Source: Lolium rigidum
Lineage: Eukaryota > Streptophyta > Magnoliopsida > Poales > Poaceae
Direction of reading: 5' to 3'
NCBI RefSeq assembly: GCF_022539505.1
Contig: NC_061508.1
Span: 61,823,754 to 61,887,753 of the forward strand
Length of the DNA stretch: 64,000 nucleotides
This document shows, one piece after another, positions 35,202-45,174 of the stretch. A program made the position numbers and the translations under genes. Positions within the stretch are counted from its first letter, which is position 1. Each line of letters starts with the position of its first letter. Under the pieces are notes generated by a model that worked only from the letters and a program-made list of their open reading frames with translations, made no database searches and was not told where the DNA came from.

Positions 35202-37447
35202 AGTGCTAAAAAGTGCTTGGATGCTATTTGGCAAAACGAGCATCCAATTTGTGACCGTCCGATACGTTTCGGTCGCCCCGGATCCCGCCGCACGTGGGAG
35301 CGTCGTCCCGACATTTGCGCACCTGAGCTCGTCAACATTGGACAGCGACGTCTAGGTTGGACCCACATGCCCCTCTCTCCACGTTCTGCCCCATCCCCAT
35401 TCCTTAACCATGAAAAGCTCCGCCGGCGTCCATCCACCGGGCGATCCCGTCGCCGGCCTGCCCACCGCGCGCCCCCGGTATCCCTAACACACCCCCAAAG
35501 GCTCAGCTCGCCTAGTCCCAGTTTTGCTACCGCGCCTAGAATGCTCTCTCACCTCTCCCCGGTCCTCCTAATCGCGGCGGCGCCGCTCCGATGATGGCCG
35601 GAATGGCGTCCCACGACGCTCGCGGGCACTAGGAGGATGGGAAGAATCGGGAGCTCACGGTAAAGCATGCAGATAGGCAAACGTGCTCGGAGGCGAGCGA
35701 ATCGGAGGTGGTAACGCCTGGCCTGAGTCGGGGACGGCAATGGCCAATTCGTTCGATTCGTTGCGCCTCAGATCGATTCCTTTTACAGGCGAGCGAATAG
35801 GAGACGGGGCAGATGCTGCCGATTCGCCGGAGAGACGCCGTCCTCGCCGCCGGAGTCCCGAGCTCACCGGTCTGCTCCTGCTCCTCCTCGTCCAGGAGCG
35901 CGCGCTCCGGCGCCCCGAGATTGACCGACAGATACTGCTCAACCTCGTCCAAGAGCACGAACTCCGCCGCCCCGAGCTCGCCTGGATGTAGGAGCTTGAG
36001 CTCCGGCGTCCCGTGCCCCGCCTTCTGCTGCTTTGTCCTGGCGGCGCTAGGATGTTGCGGGACAGGGATGCGCGCAGCAAGTTGGGTAGGAGCGCCGGTG
36101 GGGTAAGCACAGGGGAGGGGTTCCTGCCGCAGCATCCTTCGGTCACATCCTCGGCCAAGGCTGACAATTGATTGATAGCAACAACTCTTTGTTCAGCACA
36201 TGTCTAAATTTTCTAGCACAGAAACAACGGTAGTAATTAATCTGAGAGTGGATGCTTGTAAAAATATTGCTATGCTAGGTTGTATTCGCAGACGAGACAT
36301 GAGAAAGTTGTATTTTGTCTGCAATATATTTGGTTTCACAAATAAGCTAAGTTGTATCTTGCACATAATAAATTGTTCACTCCCATATTTTCTAAGTCGT
36401 GTTTGTAAACGGTATATTGTTGCTTCACATGTGTGCTAAGTTGCATACCTGCTATTTCTAAGTTGTATACCCACTATTGTTAAGTTGCATACTGACTGTT
36501 CTTAAGTGACATTCGCACGACGATTAAGTTGCATCCATTGTCTGATGTAGTTTCACCATTTCTAAGTTGTATATCACCACCACTAAGTTGGCTAGAAATA
36601 TTATGATAAAGCTGCGTACCACCATCGTAAACTTGCATGTCCCTGCGTCTAAGTTGCATACCGTTAATACTAAGTCAACAACCATGATTTGTTCTGATTT
36701 GTTCTAAGTTGCGTATTATTTGGTATATATGAAATTGTATATTGTTAGTACTAATTTGGCTACCTCGAAAACCAACTTGCCAACGATAATATTGGTATTG
36801 TGAAGTTGTGAACTATTATTGTTGAGTTGAGTATCTCGAAAACTAACTTGCCTACAAAATATAGAAATATAGTGAGCATGCCTATCAACGTGCCTAAGTC
36901 GTATACTTGTAGTACTAAATCGGCTGGCATCACTCTTGTATGGTTGCGTGCTTTCTTTGTGGAGTTGCATATAGCTGCCCCTAAGTTGTTTACTGTTTTC
37001 CTATTAAGTTGTATTTTCATTTATACTAAATTGTCTGGTTACCAATGCTACTAGAAACTATGATGGGCAAGTAGTAGTGTAATGTTGCAAGCCTCAATAA
37101 TATGAAGTTGATGCATGTTAAGTGAGTTTTCTGGAAACTAAATTGGCTACAAAGTATACAAAAAGTAATGTAAGCAACTTTGTACAAAGAGTTGCTCTGT
37201 CACAACACTAAGTTGTTTTCAAAAAAAAAAGTTTGTCAAAATATATACAAATGTGATCTAGTTTTGAAGATCTCGTCGCGAGAGACCCAACGGTGAAAAC
37301 GGATCGCAATTTTAATAAAGGGTTTCAAAGTTATGACTTTTTTAAAAAAATCACATGACATTAAATGCACGTGGGGCTAAACTTTTAATTTTCAGGGTGA
37401 GTGCTTGGGTGGACTAACTAGCACCCGAGTGCTCCCTAGCAGTGTCC
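35202..37447. mobile_element. Mutator-like element in copy 1 of the annexin-upstream segment
   Basis: Copy 2 lacks these roughly 2.25 kb, which shows they are an insertion. The ends are diverged inverted repeats: the left reads GATAGTGCTAAAAAGTGCTT and the right, reversed, reads GACACTGCTAGGGAGCACTC, both followed by a GGxTGCTA block. Exact borders and a 9-bp duplication could not be fixed. The left half (35470-36130) is GC-rich and gene-like, with frames containing repeats of an ELG.(A/P)E segment, but no family was recognised. The right half is an AT-rich array (36250-37215). No transposase is seen. Confidence 0.6.
36250..37215. repeat. Degenerate array of TAAGTTGYATACC motifs spaced about 22 bp
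   Basis: The motif taagttg(c/t)ata recurs many times, with several consecutive spacings of 21-23 bases (for example 36437-36535), then more irregularly. Intervening bases are not conserved, so this is a spaced motif rather than a simple satellite. It lies in the right half of the Mutator-like element. The function is unknown. Confidence 0.7.
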
Positions 37448-37770
37448 CATATATGGTTGTGAGAGGTGGATGCCGGGGCGGCGGCCTCAGGCGGTGGGCC
37501 TCGATCTCCCATGCCCTACCGTGAGGTATGTTCGTGGCCTAGTGTGGTTTGCGTGGCGAATTAGAGGTGTGCGGGGCAGCGAGTTCGTTGACCCGGTTGG
37601 TTCATCTTGGGTTAATGCGAAGGTTGATCTGATCTGGTTGCTGTGTCATGGTGGCGGTCGTGGGACGTTCATGGTATGCGGGTAGCATCCTGGGTTGCGA
37701 GTTGCGATGGGTGGCTTGGCCATGTGGCCTTGTGTCCCGTGCATGGCTTCGAATTCTAGTGGTGTATATG

Positions 37771-38819
37771 TGTCTATCTGGTGATAACCTCGGGAGCCAG
37801 TGTTGTGTGCCTCTTGTTGCGTCCTAGTTGTACGGTTTTTCGGCTCGGTTTTCTTGTAAACAAGGCAATGCAAGAACCGAGTGTAGTTGTCAAGGTCTTA
37901 GTGAAGGCATTTGTTTGTAGACTGGTTCCTCCTCTTTTGAACCGTAATTAATTAGACTTTGGAGACATGGGTGTTGTGTACATCTGGTCGAGGCCACTAA
38001 TAATTGTGTCACTCTCTCAAAGTTTCAGGTGATACCATCGTAACGATGGGTCAAGTCTACCCGGAGTGCCAACTGGCAGAACATCACCCTATCAAAAAAC
38101 AAAACATCGCCACGGGGACTCTCTGCCTGGGCAGTCGCCAGTCGCCGCGACGAGTCTTGACCGACCGAGCAAGCCTTTCTTCCTTCCACTTTCAGGTTGG
38201 CCTCAGGACGCACATAAGCGTGGCGCTTGCCCCACCAGTCAGCGCACTCCCCGTCGCGTGGTGGCCGCGAGACAATCGCCGCCAGTGTCATGCTCGCCCC
38301 CACATACATGCTTCCGCTCGGCATGAACCAATCGCTCTCGATCCTAGCAACGAGGTGGCCTGAAAAGAGGTCGGATGGCCTCTAGGCTCCGGGCAGAACA
38401 TGGGTGTGGGCCCTGGTGTTGCGGAGTTGGGGTACCTACCATCGCTGGGCGGCGGCACCTCATGTCCGACCTCGCCACCATCATCCTCAACCCCGCCTCC
38501 GAGTGGGAGCCCTCCTCCCACCTCCCTGTGAGAACCCCATCTCGCTATGCACTTCTGTAAGTCGAGACACCCAATGCTTGGATATTTCCTAACATCTGGA
38601 CCCCTCCCCGCCCCTTCCTCCCTCATCGCTCCTGTGGGCAACGGGGAGGGAACCCTACCCGCCCTCACCTCCGGTCCCCCACACCTCTTCCCCTCCCCCT
38701 ACTCGCCGCTGCCGGACGGCGTCACCGAGGAAAGCATGTGCGCTGGCGGCGGTGACGGGCTCCTTCCCCCTCGCACGGAGAAGTGGCGCGGGTCGTGGCG
38801 GTGTGCCTGGTGAGGAGCG
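37771..38819. other. Unique spacer between the two duplicated segments, no firm gene
   Basis: The stretch between copies 1 and 2 has a GC-rich part (38150-38820) with several open frames (for example 38025-38324 minus and 38288-38668 minus). They overlap in all phases and resemble no known protein. A small unknown or captured exon cannot be excluded. Confidence 0.35.
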
Positions 38820-39625
38820 CCGTGACGCGGTCGGTTGTGGGAGGGGTTTAAGGAAAGCGATCAGTGGTTGGGTTGGGGTGTGGGTGCCATGTAAGTAGTG
38901 AGGGGGCAGTGATGATCTGATCTCGATTACATGTATCCCTTTAGTGTATGGACGCGTGATACATGTTTGGCCCTGGCCGACCTCCTTTGTTCTGGAAGAT
39001 CTCAAGTCTTAAGTCGCTTAGTCTATAGGGATGTCATAGTTAATGGAAATGTGTAATGCTTTTAGTTGATGCAGTTGATATTGTACAGCTAACATTATCG
39101 TGTTGGTCTCAGAAAATAATCTAACAACATATCTTTACATAAAAGACGATCTAAAATAATTAAGCTAACAGCCTAACAGGTCACACCGAGAGTGAGAATC
39201 GGAGCGGGCGATAACGGATGTGTCACTTCCTTATTGGAGACGTCGCCTTGGAGTTTCTAGCCCTCGTGGTGTGACGAGCTCGCGGCAGTTTAGCGAGATG
39301 GCTATGTGGTTGTGAGAGGCGGATGCCGAGGCGACGGCCTCAGGCGGTGGGCCTCGATCTCCCATGCAACGGTGGTACTATGAGGTATGGTCGTGGCCTA
39401 ATGTTGTTTGCGTGGCAAATTAGAGTTGTGCGGGGCATCGAGTTGGTTGACCCGGTTGGTTCATCTTGGATTAATGAAGGTTGATCTGATCTAGCTGTTG
39501 TGTCAGCGTGGCGGTCGTGCGATGTTCATGGTATGCGGATAGCATCCTGGCTTGCGAGTTGCGACGGGCAGCTAGATCGTGTGGCCTTGTGTCTCATGTG
39601 TGGCTCCGATTTCTAGTGGTGTATA
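38820..39625. repeat. Duplicated annexin-upstream segment, copy 2 (uninterrupted)
   Basis: This matches the three pieces of copy 1 in order, beginning ggtcggttgtggg...gggtttaaggaaagcgat and ending ctagtggtgtata at 39625. It has no annexin coding sequence beside it. It preserves the pre-insertion state of the Helitron site (A39049/T39050) and of the Mutator-like site (near 39300). A Copia LTR starts at 39626. Confidence 0.85.
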
Positions 39626-39636
39626 TGTTGAAAATA

Positions 39637-39772
39637 GGGATTTCTATTTTCGTGCCCTCGGGTCCTTAGTTGTACTCAGTTTTCCCCAGCTCCTTAGTTT
39701 TTCCTCAGTTTTCCCCAACCCCTTGTCTATAACCCGCAGAAAGAGCTCGGACGGAAGGAATCCCGTTTAGTT
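39637..39772 (+). repeat. Left terminal inverted repeat of the Mutator-like element
   Basis: It starts GGGATTTCTATTTTCGTGCC and includes three TTxTCCTCAGTTTTCCCC-like subrepeats. It ends near ttagttgacattgg and matches the reverse complement of 54407-54542 with few differences. Confidence 0.92.
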
Positions 39773-40030
39773 GACATTGGTTGGTGCTGGCAAGTAGGGC
39801 TGCTGTTGGTGCCCCGCAGTGGACACGTCTCCACTTATCCAGATCATCGTGGGACCCACAACTTGTCCATGTTAGCGCGCCGGACCCACAGCTTACCCAG
39901 GTGACCGTTGCAAAATGGGAGCCCGAGCTAGCCCCGCGCCCGTGCCCATGCCATTGCTTCCCCTTTCTTTCTCCGCGCCCCATTGTTCTTCTTCTCCGCC
40001 GGCGCGCAGCCCTTCTCCGGCATGCGGGTG

Positions 40031-40610
40031 ATGTCTAGTTTCTCTTCGACCTCCCGTTCTTCATGGCCGCAGATATGGACCCGTGCCTTTGACAAGATGC
40101 CTCGACCGCCCACGCCAGGAGCCTCGAAGCGGTCCATCCGTAAGACGGACGAGAACGGCAACCGTGGACGTGAGTTCGTTGCATGCGAGAGCTTGCCATA
40201 TAGAGAGGGGGATAAGGTTAGATCTCGCTCCAATTTCTCTCGTTTTCTCTCGATTTTCTTGGTATTCCCTCGAATTTGGGATTTAGGGTTCACGTTGTTG
40301 TTTTCGGATCTTGAAGAAATGCGGGCATTTCGAGTGGATCGATGTGTACGTTCGCAGGCTTCGGTTGCGGGAATCAATTGGCGCTATTGGGGGCGCAATT
40401 TGGGAGGGGGTGGGACTTGCTCGTAGAGAATGCGGCGGAGAGAGGAGCCGTTCCGATTAGGGACCTTCCGATTATGCCTAATGCTCCCAATGCGGAAGCT
40501 GGTGGAAGTGAAGGGAGAACCGAAGAAAATGAACAAGCAGTTAAGGCAGACTAATCGAGTTGAAGAAGCAAGCTAATCCGATGGCTGGTTGTTTTTTTGT
40601 TGTATAATTA
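40031..40610 (+). pseudogene. GRF-type zinc-finger-like gene remnant inside the Mutator-like element
   Basis: The first part (from ATG at 40031) encodes MSSFSSTSRSSWP, then KTDENGNRGREFVACES, which resembles the NxGRxFxxC half of GRF-type zinc fingers found in grass transposon-associated genes. A donor-like AAG/GTTAGA follows near 40217. After a putative intron, the region 40480-40610 encodes PKKMNKQLRQ and, in the next frame, LIELKKQANPMAG, which resembles the C-terminal coiled-coil tail of the same family. The second half of the finger (GCxxFxW) is not found, and there is a frameshift in the tail. The assignment is from remembered family motifs and is moderate. Confidence 0.4.
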
Positions 40611-40750
40611 CGATCGGATTCTTATCATTGCTCACCGAGGCGCTAGAAGTTGTTACAAGGGATACCTTGTTACAAATCCATTATTCGATTACATGTACTT
40701 GTAGTTGTTTTCAAAGTTAGTGTGTGCATTCACCGAAATTACCAACTATA

Positions 40751-41850
40751 TTCCCTAAAAGAAAAGGAAAGCTAAAGATAGTTGATAATTGTTAGAGGGG
40801 TGACAAATAATGCAATCACCGAAATCCGCAAATATGTATGCCTCATGTTTATACCAAAATTATACTACTTTTAGGCCTTTCCAAAATACCAATACCATAT
40901 CCCAAACTATATTCCCTAAAAGAAAAGGACAGCTAAAGATAGTTGATAATTGTTAGAGGGGTGACAAATAATGCAATCACCGAAATCCGCAAATATGTAT
41001 GCCTCATGTTTATACCAAAATTATACCACTTTTAGGATGTTTCAAAATACCGTACCAATACTATATCCGAAACTATATTCCCTAAAAGAAAAGGACAGCT
41101 CAAGATAGTTGATAATTGTTAGAGGGGTGACAAATAATGCAATCACCGAAATCCGCAAATATGTATGCCTCATATGTTTATACCAAAATTATACCACTTT
41201 TAGGATGTTTCAAAATACCAATACTATATCCCAAACTATATTCCCTAAAAGAAAAGGACAGCTCAAGATAGTTGATAATTGTTAGAGGGGTGACAAATAA
41301 TGCAATCACCAAAATCCGCAAATATGTATGCCTCATGTTTATACCAAAATTATACCACTTTTAGGCCGTTTCAAAATACCAATACTATATCCCAAACTAT
41401 ATTCCCTAAAAGAAAAGGACAGCTCAAGATAGTTGATAATTGTTAGAGGGGTGACAAATAATGCAATCACCGAGATCCGCAAATATGTATGCCTCATGTT
41501 TATACCAAAATTATACCACTTTTAGGCCGTTTCAAAATACCAATACTATATCCCAAACTATATTCCCTAAAAGAAAAGGACAGCTCAAGATAGTTGATAA
41601 TTGTTAGAGGGGTGACAAATAATGCAATCGCCGAAATCCGCAAATATGTATGCCTCATGTTTATACCAAAATTATACCACTTTTAGGCCGTTTCAAAATA
41701 CCAATACTATATCCCAAACTATATTCCCTAAAAGAAAAGGACAGCTCAAGATAGTTGATAATTGTTAGAGGGGTGACAAATAATGCAATCACCGAAATCC
41801 GCAAATATGTATGCCTCATGTTTATACCAATACTATATCCCAAACTATAT
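40751..41850. repeat. 161-bp tandem repeat, nearly seven units
   Basis: Units begin with ttccctaaaagaaaagg at 40751, 40912, 41078, 41241, 41402, 41563 and 41724 (the last is partial). The spacing is 161 bases for most units and 163-166 for two. The later units are almost identical to one another, which suggests recent expansion. The array is AT-rich and non-coding, and lies between the two gene-like regions of the Mutator-like element. Confidence 0.95.
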
Positions 41851-42709
41851 TAAGTGGCAAACTCGTTATTGCATTCTCCACCGACAGAGAGAGAGAGAGA
41901 GATGGGTGGCCACGAAGAGAGAGAGAGAGGTTGCCACGAAGAGACGGATAGGGGTATACTGCTCGTTAGATCAGTGGATCAACGGTTCGTGGAGTCAATC
42001 CGTGTGACAACGGCTCAACCAATCCGGATAAGTTTGGGCTTCTCAGAGCATTTGTGACAGTACTTGAGGGCAAAACTGAGTAGTACTAAGAATCCAAGGG
42101 CACATAAATAGTAAATAGACTAAGGGATTCAAACAAAAGAATTACAAAATGAAAAATATGTGTTTTGTACAATATAATTCATATTGGGCTACATCAAATT
42201 ATTTGCAATTCAAATATACATGAGTGTGACAATTATGGCATCATTTAGAAAAACTATGTTTTGGGAAAGATGTTTTGCAAAGGGGTTTGGGTGGAAAACC
42301 ATGCATCTTCATAGCTACACTAGTGATTCTGAGAAGTGGCAATTTGTGGTAAAACTTGATTTATATATGTTTGTTAAGGTTTTCTAGGTGGCAGAGTTGC
42401 GTAGGAAGACTCCATGAGTAGTTGCCACTATGTTTTTATTTTTTTGGATTTTTTTGCGCATGAAATGACTCAATTAGCTATGTTAATCTCATTTGTTGAC
42501 TCTCTATTGACCAGCTACTTGAGGGTAAAACTGAGTATATTGCACTTGCCGGTCTAAGTCCTCGAGGGAAAACCGAGTACGAGATAAAAATTTTGTATAA
42601 GGCCCGAGGTTATAACCGAGTACACCAAACGTCCCAGGGTTAGACTCGTGTAGCGGTGCACGCTGCAGCCGTGCATAGCGGACGCGTGTTGCGGTACACG
42701 CCACCTTCG

Positions 42710-42718
42710 TATTTATAG
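42710..42718 (+). promoter_or_regulatory. TATA-like box for the gene carried by the Mutator-like element
   Basis: TATTTATAG lies about 125 bases before the ATG at 42842 and is followed by a pyrimidine-rich ctctttctctccctc stretch, as in plant core promoters. Expression is not shown. Confidence 0.45.
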
Positions 42719-43129
42719 AGCCCCTCTTTCTCTCCCTCGACGCACGTTCTCACTGGCTCACTGCAACTGCCTCTCCTGTCCCATCATCTTCTCCACAACC
42801 GAAGAAAAAACCCCGAAGAAAACCGCCGGCGATGGAGAAGAATGAGATGCCCATTGTCGCGCACATCGGCCGCCGCCCCCGTCCGAGGCCCCCGTCGCTG
42901 CTTCCAACGTAGCAGCCGGCGCATCGGCCGCCGCCCCGTCCAGGCCCCTGTCGCTGCTCCCAACGTAGCAGCCGGCGCATCGGCCGCCGCCACCGTCCAG
43001 TCCCCCGTCGATTGGGACCCGTACGAACCAGTGCAGTACGACGCGCCGGAGAACCCCTACGACACCACCATCGTCGACAACGAGCCGGAGGTAACCCTTT
43101 GTTCCCTTGTTCTTATCTCATTTCAATCA

Positions 43130-43470
43130 TTTTGTGTTAGATCTAGCGTTATTACGGTTCGTCTGTTTCTAGTTCAATCCTTTTGTGTTAGATCTTGCGT
43201 TATTACTGTTCGTCTGTTCCTAGTTCAATCCTTTTGTGTTAGATCTTGCGTTAGTACTGTTCGTCTGTTCCTAGTTCAATCTTTTTTTGTTAGATCTTGT
43301 GTTATTACTGTTCGTCTGTTCCTAGTTTAATCCTTTTGTGTTAGATCTTGCGTTAGTACTGTTCGTCTGTTCCTAGTTCAATCCTTTTGTGTTAGATCTT
43401 GCGTTATTACTGTTCATCTGTTCCTAGTTCGATCCTTTTGTGTTAGATCTTGCGTTATTAGTGTTTGTGA
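43130..43470. repeat. 51-bp tandem repeat inside the intron
   Basis: About six and a half units of cgttattactgttcgtctg...ttttgtgttagatcttg, starting at 43147 with a spacing of 51 bases. Because 51 is divisible by three, exon 1's frame stays open through most of the array, giving a 17-residue repeat (SFCVRSCVITVRLFLVQ). The consensus splice sites on either side argue that it is intronic. Confidence 0.9.
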
Positions 43471-43757
43471 TTTGCTTTTGTTTAAGATTTGTGCCGATGA
43501 TGATGAATATTTGGGCATAAATTGATTTAGGGTTTGGTCGATGAAACAATTGGTGTGTACAAATTTGTTGTGCATGATCTTTGGTTTACCGACTCAAATC
43601 CTGGATATAAGTGTGTCCAATGTAACCGAGGCTACCTCTTTTTTTCGAGCCCATATTATCATGCATGATTTTTTGTTCACTCTCTGTTCCATCATCGTTG
43701 CAATTGACTCCGTGTTTTTTGCACGATCTTTGGTGCTACGTGACAGGTGCAGAGCAG

Positions 43758-45159
43758 TGATGACCCACAAGTATAGGGGATCGCAACAGTCTTCGAGGGA
43801 AGTATTACCCAATTTATTGATTCGACACAAGGGGAGACAAAGAATACTTGTAAGCCTTAACAGCGGAGTTGTCAATTCAGCTGCACTGGAAACAGACTTG
43901 CTCGCAAGAGTTTATCGAGTAGTAACAGTTTTATAGTAGTAGGAATAGTGAAATAACGATAGCGGTGAAATAAAGACAGCAGATAGTGATTATAGTAAAC
44001 GAGCAGGATTAAAATACCGTAGGCACAGGGACGGATTAACGGGCGTTGCATGGATGAGAGAAACTCATATAACAATCAAAGCAGGGGCATTTGCGGATAA
44101 TAATAAAACGGTATCCAAGTACTAATCAATCAATAGGTATGTGTTCCATATATAGTCGTACGTGCTCGCAATGAGAAACTTGCACAACATCTTTTGTCCT
44201 ACCAGCCGGTGGCAGCCGGGCCTCTAGGGAAACTACTGGAAATTAAGGTACTCCTTTTAATAGAGTATCGGAGCAAAGCATTAACACTCCGTGAACACAT
44301 GTGATCCTCACATCACTACCATTCCCTCCGGTTGTCCCGATTTCTGTCACTTCGGGGCCATTGGTTCCGGACAGCGCGTGTGTATACAACTTGCAGGTAA
44401 GATCATAAACAACGAATATCTTCATGAATCAATAACATGTTCAGATCTGAGATCATGGCACTCGGGCCCTAGTGACAAGCATTAAGCATAACAAGTTGCA
44501 ACAATATCATAAAAATGACATCTATGGATACTAGGCACTATGCCCTAACAATCTTATGACTATTACATGACCAATCTCATCCAATCCCTACCATCCCCTT
44601 CAGCCTACAGCGGGGGAATTACTCACACATGGATGGGGGAAACATGGCTGGTCGATGGAGAGGCGTTGGTGGTGATGGCGGTGAAGATCTCCTCCAATTC
44701 CCCGTCCCGGCGGAGTGCCAGAACGGAGACTTCTGGCTCCCGAGACGGAGTTTCGCGATATGGCGGCTCTCTGGAGGGTTTCTGGCGACTTCGACTTCTC
44801 CCCGTGCGTTTTTAGGTCGAGGGCGATAAGTAGTCCAAAGGAGGGCGTCGGGGGCCAGCCGAGGGGCCACACACTAGGGCCGCGCGGGCCCCTCCTGTGC
44901 CGCGTCGGCCTAGTGTGTGGGGCCCTCGTGCCCCCACCTAGCTTGCCCTTCTGGCTCCGCCAATATTCTGGGAAAATAGGACCTTCTGCATAAATTCTGA
45001 GGATTTTCCTGAAAGTTGGATTTCTGCACAAAAACGAGACACCAGAGCAATTCTGCTGAAAACAGCGTTAGTCGGTGTTAGTTGTATCCAAAATACACAA
45101 ATTAGAGGCAAAACAATAGCAAAAGTGTTCGGGAAAGTAGATACGTTTTGGACGTATCA
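43758..45159 (-). repeat. 3' LTR of the nested Gypsy element
   Basis: The 1402-bp LTR starts TGATGACCCACAAGTATAGG on the plus strand and ends GGACGTATCA. Its inner neighbour is the purine tract at 45160-45174. It is nearly identical to 52168-53566. Confidence 0.93.
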
Positions 45160-45174
45160 ACTGCCCCCAAGCTT

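Larger units (their letters stand above)
30997..37770. repeat. Duplicated annexin-upstream segment, copy 1 (split by two insertions)
   Basis: Three pieces (about 30997-31214, 34953-35201 and 37448-37770) match, in order and orientation, the uninterrupted stretch at about 38820-39625. Shared landmarks include gggtttaaggaaagcgat, tatggacgcgtgat, gagacgtcgc.ttggagttt and gcctcaggcggtgggcctcg. The gap between pieces 1 and 2 is the Helitron, and that between pieces 2 and 3 is a Mutator-like element. Piece 1 starts immediately upstream of the annexin TATA-like box. Confidence 0.85.

Noticed and set aside
38288..39005. Overlapping GC-rich ORFs left of and inside copy 2
   Set aside because: They are open on both strands and cross into the duplicated non-coding segment. 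No recognised domain or splice structure was found.
40751..41850. Regular repeats that might suggest a CRISPR array
   Set aside because: The 161-bp units are directly joined with no unique spacers, and the sequence is a plant transposon. It is a tandem repeat.
42842..43330. Single 162-codon ORF reading exon 1 and the 51-bp repeats together
   Set aside because: Consensus donor GTAACC at 43091, acceptor TGACAG at 43746 and a frame that continues into exon 2 support an intron. The long ORF is a chance of repeat length.
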